A stretch of DNA of 64,000 nucleotides from Bradyrhizobium glycinis (GTDB taxonomy: Bacteria; Pseudomonadota; Alphaproteobacteria; Rhizobiales; Xanthobacteraceae), in assembly GCF_016031655.1 (NCBI RefSeq), contig NZ_JACCHQ010000006.1:62001-126000 (forward strand). The letters run 5' to 3'. The notes below the pieces were generated by a model. That model saw only the letters and a program-made list of their open reading frames with translations. It was not told the origin of the DNA and ran no database searches. A program made the translations under genes and the position numbers. Below, piece by piece: positions 52,923 to 62,254 of the stretch; within the stretch, counting starts at the first letter, position 1, and every line of letters begins with the position of its first letter.

Positions 52923-53786
52923 CTAATCCACGAACACCACGGTCTTGCGGCCGTTGAGGATCACGCGGTCGTCGAGATGGTAGCGGATGGCCCGAGCCAG
53001 CACGCGGCGCTCGATGTCGCGGCCTTTGCGGACCAGATCTTCCGGCGTGTCGCGATGGCTGATGCGCTCGACGTCCTGGTCGATGATCGGGCCCTCGTCG
53101 AGGTCGCGCGTGACGTAATGCGCGGTGGCGCCGATCAGCTTGACGCCGCGCTCATGAGCCTGGTGATAGGGCTTGGCGCCCTTGAAGCCCGGCAGAAACG
53201 AGTGGTGGATGTTGATGCAGCGCCCCGACAGCTTTGCCGAGAGATCGTCGGACAGGATCTGCATGTAGCGGGCGAGCACCACCAGATCGGTCGTCGTCTT
53301 GCCGACGAGGTCCATGATCTGCGCCTCTTGCTCGCGCTTGGTCTCCTTGGTGACGGGCAAATGGTGGAACGGGATGCCGCCGAAATCGAGCCCGGCATAG
53401 ACCTCGCGCGGATGGTTGGAGACGATCGCGGTCGGAACCATCGGCAATTCGCCGGTGCGCCAGCGGTAGAGGATGTCGACCAGGCAATGATCGGACTTCG
53501 ACACCAGCAGCATCACTTTGCGATGCGCGGCGCGGTCACGCATCTGCCATTCCATGCCGAAACGCTCGGCGATCGCGGCAAAGCCGGTCTGCAGCGCCGA
53601 CAGCTCCACGGCAAGATCGGCCGCTGTGAACACCACCCGCATGAAGAACTTCTTGGTCTCGACGTCGTCGAACTGCTGGGCGTCGAGGATGTTCTGTCCG
53701 TTATGAGCAAGAAACGTCGACACCGCCGAGACGATGCCGGGGCGATCCGGGCAGGACAGGGTCAGGACATATTGATGGTCGGGCAA
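52923..53786 (-). CDS. purU: Formyltetrahydrofolate deformylase
   Basis: PurU hydrolyses 10-formyl-THF to formate and THF. The 287-residue protein has an N-terminal ACT domain ([20 protein letters not shown], 8-27) and a formyltransferase-like domain with [17 protein letters not shown] (Asn/His, near 191-207) and [20 protein letters not shown] (catalytic Asp, near 219-238). All three catalytic residues are present. It is convergent with the lipoprotein gene and divergent from hemD. Confidence 0.95.
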   Translation of the reverse strand: MPDHQYVLTLSCPDRPGIVSAVSTFLAHNGQNILDAQQFDDVETKKFFMRVVFTAADLAVELSALQTGFAAIAERFGMEWQMRDRAAHRKVMLLVSKSDHCLVDILYRWRTGELPMVPTAIVSNHPREVYAGLDFGGIPFHHLPVTKETKREQEAQIMDLVGKTTTDLVVLARYMQILSDDLSAKLSGRCINIHHSFLPGFKGAKPYHQAHERGVKLIGATAHYVTRDLDEGPIIDQDVERISHRDTPEDLVRKGRDIERRVLARAIRYHLDDRVILNGRKTVVFVD

Positions 53787-53928
53787 GGCTCGGCTCTTGA
53801 TGAAGGTTTGTGCAGCGGAACATTCCTGCGATTTGCGCCCTGCTCTAGCACCGACCCCGCCCTTGCGCCAATCCCGACCGCGGAGTCAGGATGAACGGAC
53901 AATTGCGAATTTTCATCGGAGCATCCTC

Positions 53929-54789
53929 ATGGCCGACCGCTTGAACGGCTACCGCATCCTGATCCTGGAAACGCGCGAGGAGGCGCAGTTCTCCAAGCTT
54001 CTGGCCGAGCAAGGCGCCGAGGTCGTGCAATGCCCGATGTTCACCATCCATGATGCACCGGACCCGGCTCCGGTCGAGGCCTGGATCCGCCGCGCCATCG
54101 ACAATCCCTTCGACGATCTCGTGCTGATGACCGGCGAAGGCTTGCGTCGCATCATGAAGCTCGCCCGTGCCCGCGGGCTCGACGCCGGCCTTGTCGCGGC
54201 GCTCGCCAAGGCGCGCAAATTCACCCGCGGCCCGAAGCCGGGCAAGGCACTGCGCGAGATCGGCCTCGAGGCGCAACAGACCACCGATAAGCCGACGACC
54301 GAAGGCGTGATCGAGATGTTGGCCGGGCTCGACCTGAAGGGGCGGCGCCTAGGTCTCCAGCTCTATCCCGACAAGGACCACAGCGCGCTGATCGGCGCGC
54401 TGGCCGAGCAAGGCGCCGCCGTCGATACCGTGCTGCCCTACGTCTACGATTCCAAGGCCGCCGATGCCAACATCGTCGCCGCCATTGACGACATGGCAGA
54501 GGGACGCATCGACTCGATCGCCCTGACCAATCTCGGCCAGGTCCGCCGGCTGATCGAGGCTGCCAAGGCGCATGGCAGCGAGACGAAGCTGCGCTCAGGC
54601 CTCGAACGCACACTGATCGCATCGGTCGGTCCAGCGGTTTCCGGCGAACTCGCAGCGCATGGCTTGCGTACCGATGTCTCGCCCGCCGACGAAGCCTATT
54701 TCATGCGTCCACTGATCTCGGCCATGGCGCTAGCCCTCGCGGAGAAACGGCCGCACGCGGCAGGCTCGTCGCCGGACGGCGACAACTAG
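53929..54789 (+). CDS. hemD: Uroporphyrinogen-III synthase family protein
   Basis: The 286-residue protein matches the HemD fold: two alpha/beta lobes, with LETREEAQFSKLLAEQGAEV (near 14-33) and VLMTGEGLRRIM in lobe one, PTTEGVIEMLAGLDLKGRRLGLQ at the hinge, and ALTNLGQVRRLIE and ASVGPAVSGELAAHGLRTDV near the end. HemD closes the tetrapyrrole ring in heme synthesis. HemD proteins are poorly conserved, so the assignment rests on pattern. GGAG precedes the ATG at 53929 by 7-8 nt. Its stop codon overlaps that of the convergent peroxiredoxin-like gene (CTAG). Confidence 0.8.
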   Translation: MADRLNGYRILILETREEAQFSKLLAEQGAEVVQCPMFTIHDAPDPAPVEAWIRRAIDNPFDDLVLMTGEGLRRIMKLARARGLDAGLVAALAKARKFTRGPKPGKALREIGLEAQQTTDKPTTEGVIEMLAGLDLKGRRLGLQLYPDKDHSALIGALAEQGAAVDTVLPYVYDSKAADANIVAAIDDMAEGRIDSIALTNLGQVRRLIEAAKAHGSETKLRSGLERTLIASVGPAVSGELAAHGLRTDVSPADEAYFMRPLISAMALALAEKRPHAAGSSPDGDN

Positions 54790-55466
54790 CTCGCCACCTG
54801 CGACGCGGCCGACATCAGTTCCTGTGGGCTCGGCGCTCCGAACATGCGCTGGCCGCCGTCAGGGACCTCGGTAAACGTCCAGCGCACGATCCCTTCCCGA
54901 TCGAGCAGGAACTGGCCGAACAGCTGGCCCGTGCCGGCCGCCGCCATGCGCTGATCGGCTTCGGTCATCTCGTAACCGTCCTTGTTGTTGAGGTACTCGG
55001 CGGCCGCCGGCCGATTCATCGGGCGAGGCAGTTCGCCGGGCATGTCGACATTCATGCTCATGACAACGTCCATACCCACCTTGCGCGGCCACTCGGTTTC
55101 GTTCTCCGTGAACTCGATGGTGGGCAGGCCGAACGCGCGATGCGAGATCCGGTCGGGGTCGGACGCGGCAAGCAAATTGGGCAAGGGATGATAGCGGAAG
55201 TAGAGCCGCGCCCGGTCGATCGGCGTATTGACGACCGTGAGACTTTCGATGCCCTTCCCGCGCAACTCACCGTCGAGCTGTGCCTGCGCGGCGATATGGC
55301 GCCGGCAAAACGGGCAGTGCAGGCCACGAAACAGGCCGACCAGTATCGGACTATGCCCGCGATAATCCTCGAGCGCGATCTTTCCTTCGCGCGTGATGGC
55401 GTCCAGCACGATGTTCGGTGCGCGATCGCCTGGCTGAAGTGGTGCATCGACGTGACGGTCTGACAT
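54786..55466 (-). CDS. Thioredoxin-fold peroxiredoxin-like protein (AhpC/TSA-type)
   Basis: The 226-residue protein has a redoxin domain: LQPGDRAPNIVLDA at the N-terminus and GLFRGLHCPFCRRHIAAQ (near 44-61), with a CPFC pair at C51/C54 in place of the typical PxxxTxxC of AhpC. It is therefore closer to AhpC/TSA-like reductases than to classical 2-Cys peroxiredoxin. The C-terminal half, FLLDREGIVRWTFTEVPDG, is normal. Overlaps hemD at 3' ends. Starts about 20 nt after the cyclase gene's stop. Confidence 0.82.
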   Translation of the reverse strand: MSDRHVDAPLQPGDRAPNIVLDAITREGKIALEDYRGHSPILVGLFRGLHCPFCRRHIAAQAQLDGELRGKGIESLTVVNTPIDRARLYFRYHPLPNLLAASDPDRISHRAFGLPTIEFTENETEWPRKVGMDVVMSMNVDMPGELPRPMNRPAAAEYLNNKDGYEMTEADQRMAAAGTGQLFGQFLLDREGIVRWTFTEVPDGGQRMFGAPSPQELMSAASQVAS

Positions 55467-55487
55467 GGTTGAACTCCCTCACATTGG

Positions 55488-58400
55488 CTAGTCAAGAAAT
55501 GGCAATACGATCAGCCCTGCGGGATCGAGGTCGTGCCGGGCGCAGACATCATGGGCCAACGCGAAATACCGCTCGGCCTCGGGCATGTCGCCTCGATCAA
55601 GGTTCAGTGTCGCAAGACCATCATAACACGGAAACAGCTGCTGCGGCTCCCCGGTCTCGGTCGCGACCTCGATGGCCTCGTCGTAGCAGCGCGCTGCGAG
55701 GTCAGGGCGGAAGTGGCATTGATGGATCTGCCCGAGCACGATCAGGGGAACCGGAAGATGCTCGCGCTGATCGAGCGCACGGTCGATCTCGATCGCCTTC
55801 TCGGCGGCCGGCACCCCTTCCTCGGTGCATCTGTCCGTGAAGGTGCAACAGGCGACAGCAAAATTGGCCAGCAGGCGCGCCTGGAAGCCGAGGTCGCCGA
55901 TACGGTGCGCGACATCGAGCCCGCGTCTGCAAACCTCCATCGCTTTCGCCGGGTCGACGATCGTGTAGAGCACGCCAAGGTTGGTGTAGCCGCGACACGC
56001 CACGTTGAGGAGGCCGGCGGCTTCGGCTGCCGCGACACTTTGCTCCACCTCGCGCACCGCCTCCTGGTGTCGCCCAAGCCGCGCCAGCGCAACCCCCTTG
56101 GTGTTGAGGGCCTCCGCAATGGCGCGCGCCGCCTCGGCCCCGGCCTGCTCGTCCCCGTTCGCCGGCGCGGACCGCGCGAAGCCGAGCGCCTCGTCTGCCC
56201 ACCTCGCGGCCGCGACGTGATCCCCCACACGAAACGCGAGACGGCCGCGCTCCTGCAGGAGGTGGGCCCACTCGATGGGCGCGTCCGTCCCGCCAAGCCG
56301 CTCGGCCGCCTCAGCATAATGCGACTCCGCGCTGGTGCGCTTGCCGGCGTCCCACAACAAGTGGCCGAGCTTGCGAAGAATTCGCGCTTCGCCGATTCGA
56401 TCCCGGGCCGTGCGATGCTCCTCGAGGGCGCGGCGGTAGTGCTCCTCGGCCATGCTTCGGCGGCCAGCCACGCGACAGAGGTCCGCAATCCGTTCATAGA
56501 GGACTAGGCGTTCCGGGTCCCGATCGCCGCCGGCGAGCAGAACGGCGAGAGACTGCTGATAGAAGCGGATGGCATCGTCGTTGGCATAGCTCGCGCGTGC
56601 GCGATCGCCGGCGGCGCGCAGATAGCGCGCGCCTTTCGGCTTGCTTGCGCTGAGACTGAAATGGTGTCCAAGCAGGACGAGATCTTCGAGCCGCTCGGGC
56701 TCGTTGCCGTGGAGCCGCTCCAGCGCGACGCCGATCCGTCCGTGGAGCTCGATCCGGCGCTGCAGAAGCAGGTTCTGATAGATCACGTCCTGAAGCATGG
56801 TCTGCGTGAAGCGGTAGGTCCGCAGCGAAATCGAATTCGAGCCTGCGACCTCCTCGACGATCTCGGCGTCGCACAGAAGTTCGAGCCCCGCCTCGACCCT
56901 TGCCGGCTCGGTTGCCGCCGCACCGAGAACGGCCGCATCGAAGCGCGGGCCAATCACCGCGGCTTCCTGAGCCAGGTGCCTCACCTGATGCGGCAACCGA
57001 TCCAGGCGCGCCAGCAACAACGCCTGAATGCTCGCCGGAATTTCGGCGGCGGCTTCGTCCGACGTCATCCGCCACTGCGCACCGTCACGTACGAGGGCGC
57101 CGGCTTCGATGAGGCCACGGATGATCTCCTCGAGGAAAAGCGGATTGCCGCCGGCACGCTCGAGGATACGGCTGAACAAATGTCCCGGCGATTCACGCAG
57201 GCCGTGACTGAAGTACGCCGCGAGCAGCCTTCGTCCGTCAGCGTCGCCAAGCGGAGCCAGTCGAAGAGTGGTGTGACTGATCCGGCTCGAACCGAACTGG
57301 TCCAGCTCAAGCATCGGCCGATGTGTGAACAGCAGCATCAGCCGCGACCGCTCCAGCCGCTCCATCAGGAACCGCAAAGCTTCGAGCGACACCGCATCGG
57401 CCCAATGCAGATCCTCGACGATGATCAGCAGCGGCGACTGCGCGAGCCGGCGTTCGAAGACGGTGCGGATCGCGAAAAAGATCTGCCGACGGAGCTGTTC
57501 GGGCTCGACGTGCCTGAGCACGGCGTCGCGGTCGCCGTGGCCAAGAACGTGCAGATAGAGAGGCATCAGGCGGTCAGCCTCGTCAGTCGCGAGGCCAAGC
57601 TCCGACAGCGCTTCGGCAACTCTCGCCTCCGCCTCCGCGGCGCCGGCCTTGTGTGCGATACCATAGGCGCTGCGCAGCACGGCGGCCAGTGTGCCGTAGG
57701 ATTGTTCGCCGAGCGGCGAGCAGACCGCCTGCCGGATCGCCACGCCTGCGAAGCGATCCTCTTCGCCGATGCGGGTGACGAATTCGCTCACCAGGCGCGT
57801 CTTCCCGATGCCGGCCTCGCCGACCAGCCGCACCAGCTGAGCCGCGCCGCTGCACGCGCGATCGAGACTGCCGATCACGCGCGCAAGTTCGGCGTCGCGT
57901 CCGATCAGCGGCGCATCGAGGCCCAGCGTGTCGAGGCCTCGTGCCGCACGGGGCGTCTCGAGCGGTCCCTTCAGACGATGGACCAGAACGCTGCCCATCT
58001 TGCCCTTGAGTGAGACCTCGCCAAGCGAATCATAGGCGAACGCATGCCGCGTCAGACGGTAGGTCAACGGTCCGACCAGCACCTCGCCCGGAGGCGCCAT
58101 CGACTGCAGTCGCTGGGCGGTATTCACGGTGTCGCCGGTGACCGAATAGGATTTGGCAACGCCCACGCCCAGCCCGCCCGCAACGACGTGCCCGGTGTTG
58201 ATGCCGACATGGAGCAGCAGCGGCGAACCAGCATAGGCCTTCGCGCGCTCGCTAAGTCGCGCCGACCGGATGATCATGTCGAGGGCTGCGCGAACCGCGC
58301 GCTCCGGGTCGTCCTCGTGCGCGGCTGGCGCACCAAACAGTGCGAGCAGCGCATCGCCGATGAATTTGTCCACGAAGCCGCCAAAGCTCTGCACCGCGGC

Positions 58401-58811
58401 CGTCAGCTCCGCGAACAATTCGTTCTGAAGCGTCTGCATGACCTCGGGGTCGAGCCGCTCGCTCATCGCCGTGAAGCCGCTGAGGTCGGCAAAAAGCACG
58501 GTGACAGTGCGGCGGTTCGCTTCGCTATCGATTTTGTCCGACGGCGGTCGAAATGCGTGTTGCGCCTCGGGCGTGAGCACGAGCGGTGGCGAAGAGGAGC
58601 TCGATGGGACGGCCGTCGAGTCCGTCCGCACCGCTGCCTGCCCGCCGCCTTTGGCTGCCGCAGCGACGAGAGTGCCGCATTTCGGGCAATACGCGAAATC
58701 AGATGCGCATGGAAAACCGCAACCAGGGCACGGGCTCGGCTGCTTCGTGCCGCAGTGCGGACAGAAGGCAAAGCCGCTCTGAACCTCGAAACCGCAACCC
58801 GAGCAGTTCAT
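55488..58811 (-). CDS. Zinc-ribbon, class III adenylate cyclase, AAA ATPase and TPR signalling protein
   Basis: The 1107-residue protein starts with two zinc ribbons (C3-x2-C6...C17-x2-C20 and C28-x2-C31...C42-x2-C45). A class III cyclase domain (about 100-290) follows, with metal aspartates D109 (FADLSGF) and D153 (FIGDALLALFG), adenine-selecting K149 and D227, and transition-state N230 and R234: all catalytic residues for ATP are present. Next is a STAND-type ATPase with GEAGIGKT (331-338) and LLIIVEDLHWAD, then TPR-like repeats to the end. It likely makes cAMP under control of the ATPase/TPR sensor. The ATG at 58811 (MNCSGCGFEV) matches the family; the frame upstream to 59186 does not. Confidence 0.9.
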   Translation of the reverse strand: MNCSGCGFEVQSGFAFCPHCGTKQPSPCPGCGFPCASDFAYCPKCGTLVAAAAKGGGQAAVRTDSTAVPSSSSSPPLVLTPEAQHAFRPPSDKIDSEANRRTVTVLFADLSGFTAMSERLDPEVMQTLQNELFAELTAAVQSFGGFVDKFIGDALLALFGAPAAHEDDPERAVRAALDMIIRSARLSERAKAYAGSPLLLHVGINTGHVVAGGLGVGVAKSYSVTGDTVNTAQRLQSMAPPGEVLVGPLTYRLTRHAFAYDSLGEVSLKGKMGSVLVHRLKGPLETPRAARGLDTLGLDAPLIGRDAELARVIGSLDRACSGAAQLVRLVGEAGIGKTRLVSEFVTRIGEEDRFAGVAIRQAVCSPLGEQSYGTLAAVLRSAYGIAHKAGAAEAEARVAEALSELGLATDEADRLMPLYLHVLGHGDRDAVLRHVEPEQLRRQIFFAIRTVFERRLAQSPLLIIVEDLHWADAVSLEALRFLMERLERSRLMLLFTHRPMLELDQFGSSRISHTTLRLAPLGDADGRRLLAAYFSHGLRESPGHLFSRILERAGGNPLFLEEIIRGLIEAGALVRDGAQWRMTSDEAAAEIPASIQALLLARLDRLPHQVRHLAQEAAVIGPRFDAAVLGAAATEPARVEAGLELLCDAEIVEEVAGSNSISLRTYRFTQTMLQDVIYQNLLLQRRIELHGRIGVALERLHGNEPERLEDLVLLGHHFSLSASKPKGARYLRAAGDRARASYANDDAIRFYQQSLAVLLAGGDRDPERLVLYERIADLCRVAGRRSMAEEHYRRALEEHRTARDRIGEARILRKLGHLLWDAGKRTSAESHYAEAAERLGGTDAPIEWAHLLQERGRLAFRVGDHVAAARWADEALGFARSAPANGDEQAGAEAARAIAEALNTKGVALARLGRHQEAVREVEQSVAAAEAAGLLNVACRGYTNLGVLYTIVDPAKAMEVCRRGLDVAHRIGDLGFQARLLANFAVACCTFTDRCTEEGVPAAEKAIEIDRALDQREHLPVPLIVLGQIHQCHFRPDLAARCYDEAIEVATETGEPQQLFPCYDGLATLNLDRGDMPEAERYFALAHDVCARHDLDPAGLIVLPFLD

Positions 58812-59149
58812 GGCCCAATACCTCGCGAGAGCCGCGATGGGGCTATCCGCTGGGCCCGACCTCATGGGCCCAGGATGCGGACCAGAATGGGCTCGACACA
58901 CCCGAAGAGCAAGCGGCTGAGACTGGTCTACCCCTTCGTCGCGGATTGGACCGCGAAGCAATGCTGCGGGTGCACCGGCCGATCGAACGCCGCCCGCAGC
59001 GCGACGCGATTCATGGCGCAGCGCAAATTGTCGGCAAGCATGGCGGCTTGCCGTAGCGTCAATTGACACGCGCGTCGCCGGTACTACGCTCACGAACAGA
59101 AGAACGAATAAGAAGGGCAGGGAATCGCCGTGAAACCCGTCATCGCATC
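58812..59149. other. Intergenic region between the divergent cyclase and MFS genes
   Basis: These 338 bases are GC-rich and contain frames on both strands without ribosome sites or family features. I see no clear promoter, hairpin or small gene. The plus strand near 59110-59125 has AGAAGGGCAGGGAA, a purine-rich stretch that could serve translation of the MFS gene. Confidence 0.45.
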
Positions 59150-60412
59150 TTGAGCACAGCCGTACGACCTTCCGCGCTCGCGCCATTCCGCATCCGCAAC
59201 TATCGCTTCCAGTGGCCGTCCGACCTGCTCACCTCCTGGGCGTTCGAGGTCGAGACGCTGGTGCTCGGCTGGTACATCCTGGTCGAGACCGGCTCGGTGC
59301 TGCTGCTCACCGTGCTCGCTTCACTCCAGTTCGTCGGAACATTGGTCGCGCCCGTGTTCGGCATGATCGGCGACCGCATGGGTCATCGCGATCTCCTGGT
59401 CGCGATGCGCCTTGCCTATACGGCGCTGTCGTCGACCATCATGGTCCTGGCGCTGAGCGGTCATCTGTCGCCGCTGAGCGTCATGATGATCGTCACGATC
59501 ATGGGCCTGATCCGCCCCTCCGATCTCGGCGTTCGCGGCGCGCTGCTGGCCGATATCATGCCGGCCGAGCAGCTGGTAGGCGCCATCAGCGTTGCACGCA
59601 CGACTCAGGACAGCGCGCGCATTGCCGGAGCGTTGACGGGCGCCGGGCTGTTCGCCGTCCTCGGTATCGGCCTCGTCTATGTGGCGATCGCCTGCCTTTA
59701 TTTCACGGCAGCGCTGCTCATGCTCTGCCTGACCCGGCCGAAAAGGACCGTCACGACGAGCGATCTTCCCGCGAACAGCCATGCCGTTTCGCGGCTGTTT
59801 GGCGACCTCAAAGAGGGGATCGTCTATGCCTGGAACGGCCCGGGAATGCGCGCGGCGCTGTGCGTCGCTTTCCTGGCCAATCTTACCGCGTTTCCCTTCA
59901 CGGGCGGATTGTTGCCCTACATCGCGCGGGAGATCTTTCATACCGACCAGACCGGCCTCGGTTATCTCTCGGCGAGCTTCGCCGTCGGCTCGCTGATCGG
60001 CTCCATCACGCTCAGCCTGGTCAGTGGCGTGCGCATCGCGCGGCTTCTGATCGGGGCAACGTTGGCCTGGTACGCCATGCTGCTGGTATTCGTGGAGGTC
60101 CGGGCGATGCCGGTGGCGATAGGCTGCCTCGTCCTCGCCGGCATCGCCCAGAGCATGTCGATGATCTCGGCTGCCGTCATCCTGATGCGCACCGCGAGCC
60201 CACATCTGCGCGGCCGCGTCATGGGCGTGCGCATGATGGTGATCTACGGCTTGCCCATCGGACTGCTCGCGGCCGGCAGCCTGATCGACGTCATCGGCTA
60301 TTCCGCGACGGGCTCGCTCTATGCCGTCGCAGGATTCGTCGCGATGCTCGCCATTGCGATCCGTTGGCGTACCGACCTATGGCCGGTGCATGCGCCCGCC
60401 AACGCACGATGA
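59150..60412 (+). CDS. Major facilitator superfamily transporter (EntS/MFS_3-like)
   Basis: The product (about 420 residues) has 11-12 transmembrane helices. FRIRNYRFQWPSDLLTSWA at the N-terminus and GMIGDRMGHRDLLV (the MFS A-motif, near 66-79) resemble the enterobactin-exporter branch. The substrate is unknown. No in-frame ATG lies near the expected N-terminus: a TTG at 59150 fits the family start (LSTAVRPSALAPFR), and a TTG at 59063 gives a 449-residue version. The start is uncertain. Confidence 0.8.
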   Translation: MSTAVRPSALAPFRIRNYRFQWPSDLLTSWAFEVETLVLGWYILVETGSVLLLTVLASLQFVGTLVAPVFGMIGDRMGHRDLLVAMRLAYTALSSTIMVLALSGHLSPLSVMMIVTIMGLIRPSDLGVRGALLADIMPAEQLVGAISVARTTQDSARIAGALTGAGLFAVLGIGLVYVAIACLYFTAALLMLCLTRPKRTVTTSDLPANSHAVSRLFGDLKEGIVYAWNGPGMRAALCVAFLANLTAFPFTGGLLPYIAREIFHTDQTGLGYLSASFAVGSLIGSITLSLVSGVRIARLLIGATLAWYAMLLVFVEVRAMPVAIGCLVLAGIAQSMSMISAAVILMRTASPHLRGRVMGVRMMVIYGLPIGLLAAGSLIDVIGYSATGSLYAVAGFVAMLAIAIRWRTDLWPVHAPANAR

Positions 60413-60420
60413 CGAGACTT

Positions 60421-61095
60421 CTAATCCCCATACCCGCGCAGCCGCTCGATATCGAGGATCGTGACCCCGCCATATTCCAGTCGCAGCAGCCCTTCTTTCT
60501 CCAGGCGGTTCAGCGCGCGGTTGGCGTTCTGGCGGGACATGCCGGAGAGCGCGCCGATCTCCTCCTGGGTGATCTCCAGATGCGCGGTCGATTCCGGATA
60601 GAGGATCGGGTTGAACAGCGAGGCGATGCTGCGGGCGAGGCGCGCGGTGGCATCGAGCGTGCGGTTGACCTCGAGCATGCCGATGAACTGGCCGAGCCGC
60701 TCGTTGAGCTGGCGCACCAGGAAGCGGTTGAAACCTACGCTGTTCTCGAACAGCCACATGAAGGCGCTGCGTTCCATCAGCGCGACGCGGCTGTCGCGCA
60801 GCGCGACCACGTCATAGCGGCGCGGCTCGTTCTTGAGCACGCTCCCTTCGCCGAACCAGGCCCCCGCCGTCAGCCCGGCAAGGCTGGTCTCCTTGCCGTC
60901 GCGCGAGACCCCGCCCATACGGGCAAGGCCGCCCACCATGCCGGCCCAATAGGCAAAAATATCGCCGCGCATGAACACGCTCTCGCCGGTGCCGTAGGAC
61001 CGCTCCGTGATTCCGGCGCGCGCGACCTCGATCTCGGCTGGTGTGAGCTCGCGCGACCAGGCGGCAATGCGCTTCAGATGATCCTCTGAAATCAT
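60421..61095 (-). CDS. Crp/Fnr-family transcriptional regulator
   Basis: The 224-residue protein has a cyclic-nucleotide-binding-like domain (about 20-140; GAWFGEGSVLKNEPRRYDVVAL) and a C-terminal winged HTH with ITQEEIGALSGMSRQNANRAL (174-194, recognition helix SRQNANRALNRLEKEGL). The N-terminal cysteines that hold the FNR iron-sulfur cluster are absent. Whether it binds cAMP cannot be read with confidence; the phosphate-binding RxS arginine is not obvious. It ends next to the MFS gene (convergent, 8 nt apart). Confidence 0.9.
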   Translation of the reverse strand: MISEDHLKRIAAWSRELTPAEIEVARAGITERSYGTGESVFMRGDIFAYWAGMVGGLARMGGVSRDGKETSLAGLTAGAWFGEGSVLKNEPRRYDVVALRDSRVALMERSAFMWLFENSVGFNRFLVRQLNERLGQFIGMLEVNRTLDATARLARSIASLFNPILYPESTAHLEITQEEIGALSGMSRQNANRALNRLEKEGLLRLEYGGVTILDIERLRGYGD

Positions 61096-61429
61096 GATCT
61101 CGAAGCCAGCCGCACCGTTCTGTCACCCCATGCTCCTGTTGCACTGCAACAGAACCGCTTCGGCCATCCATCCGACGAAAGATGAAGACCCGCTCGGCCC
61201 GACAAACTTTGTCGCAGAATTGTCAGGCCGGAGACATTTCAAAATAGCGATTTCCCCTATTGAGGACCACCTCGGGCGACGCGGCTTTTGATCCCTCACG
61301 GGAACGAAGGCGGCGCCGGTCCGGTCGAGACCAATAGCTGCATGGTCTGGCCGGCACGACCGTACTAGGATTGCCCGACAGGAACGGACGAAGAGCGCCA
61401 ATCAAGCGCCATGACCGGGAGGGATTCGT
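61096..61429. other. Intergenic region between the Crp/Fnr gene and the Liv-type operon
   Basis: These 334 bases contain promoters for two divergent units. A 17-bp perfect palindrome at 61136-61152 stands near the regulator gene. I find no TTGAT-N4-ATCAA FNR/FixK box and no small gene. Confidence 0.5.
61136..61152. promoter_or_regulatory. Perfect 17-bp palindrome upstream of the Crp/Fnr gene
   Basis: CTGTTGCA-C-TGCAACAG has 8-bp perfect arms. It lies 41-57 nt upstream of the regulator's ATG, where it could overlap its promoter. Its sequence differs from the classic CRP and FNR sites, so an autoregulatory site with unusual specificity, or another regulator's site, is possible. Confidence 0.6.
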
Positions 61430-62254
61430 TTGGTGGCTACCAGTCTCGAAGTGCGCGGCGTGTCCTTGCGATTCGGCGGCGTCCGTGCGCTGACCGACGT
61501 CAGCTTCGCCATCAGGGAAGGCGAGCTGTTCTCGATCATCGGCCCCAACGGCGCCGGCAAGACCTCGATCGTGAACTGTATTTCCGGCCGCTACAAGCCG
61601 ACCGAAGGCCAGCTGTTCTATCAGGGCCGCGATATCACCGGCCTGACGCCGAATGCCCGCGCCTCGCTCGGCATCGGCCGCACCTTCCAGAATCTTGCGC
61701 TGTTCCACCACATGAGCGTGCTCGACAACGTCATGGTCGGTCGCCATCACCTGCTGAAGAACAATTTCCTCACGGGCTCGCTGTACTGGCTCACCGGCGC
61801 CCGCAAGGAGGAGCTCGAGCACCGCCGCAAGGTGGAAGAGATCATCGACTTCCTCGATCTGCAGTCGGTGCGCAAGGCCACCGCCGGCACCCTCTCCTAC
61901 GGCCTGCGCAAGCGCGTGGAGCTCGCCCGTGCCATGGCGCTCGAGCCGCGCCTGATCCTCCTCGACGAGCCCATGGCCGGCATGAATTTCGAGGAGAAGG
62001 AGGACATGGCCCGCTACATCGTCGATCTCAACGAGGAGTTCGGGATGACGGTGGTGATGATCGAGCACGATATGGGCGTGGTGATGGACATCTCCCACCG
62101 CGTCATGGTGCTGGATTTCGGCAAGAAGATCGCCGAGGGCGATCCGGCGACCGTGCTCGCCGATCCACACGTCAGGCGCGCTTATCTCGGCGAAGAGGAC
62201 GAGGTGCTGGTCGATCCCGATGATGCCTCTCACGCGCAGGAGAGCGCGGCATGA
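61430..62254 (+). CDS. Liv-type ABC transporter ATPase (second system)
   Basis: The 274-residue ATPase has IGPNGAGKTSIVNCISG (Walker A, near 37-53), GRTFQNLALFHHMSVLDN (Q-loop) and LILLDEPMAGMNFEE (Walker B), as in LivG. GGGAGGGA lies 7 nt before a TTG at 61430; a GTG follows at 61433, so translation begins with a non-ATG codon. The long C-terminal tail EEDEVLVDPDDASHAQESAA goes beyond typical LivG. The stop overlaps the next start (ATGA). The operon partner is an acyl-CoA ligase, so an acid or lipid-like substrate rather than Leu/Ile/Val is likely. Confidence 0.92.
   Translation: MVATSLEVRGVSLRFGGVRALTDVSFAIREGELFSIIGPNGAGKTSIVNCISGRYKPTEGQLFYQGRDITGLTPNARASLGIGRTFQNLALFHHMSVLDNVMVGRHHLLKNNFLTGSLYWLTGARKEELEHRRKVEEIIDFLDLQSVRKATAGTLSYGLRKRVELARAMALEPRLILLDEPMAGMNFEEKEDMARYIVDLNEEFGMTVVMIEHDMGVVMDISHRVMVLDFGKKIAEGDPATVLADPHVRRAYLGEEDEVLVDPDDASHAQESAA

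Noticed and set aside
58044..59066. A plus-strand 340-residue protein opposite the cyclase gene
   Set aside because: It is the antisense of the zinc-ribbon/cyclase coding region and is composed mainly of Arg, Ala and His, as antisense frames in GC-rich DNA are.
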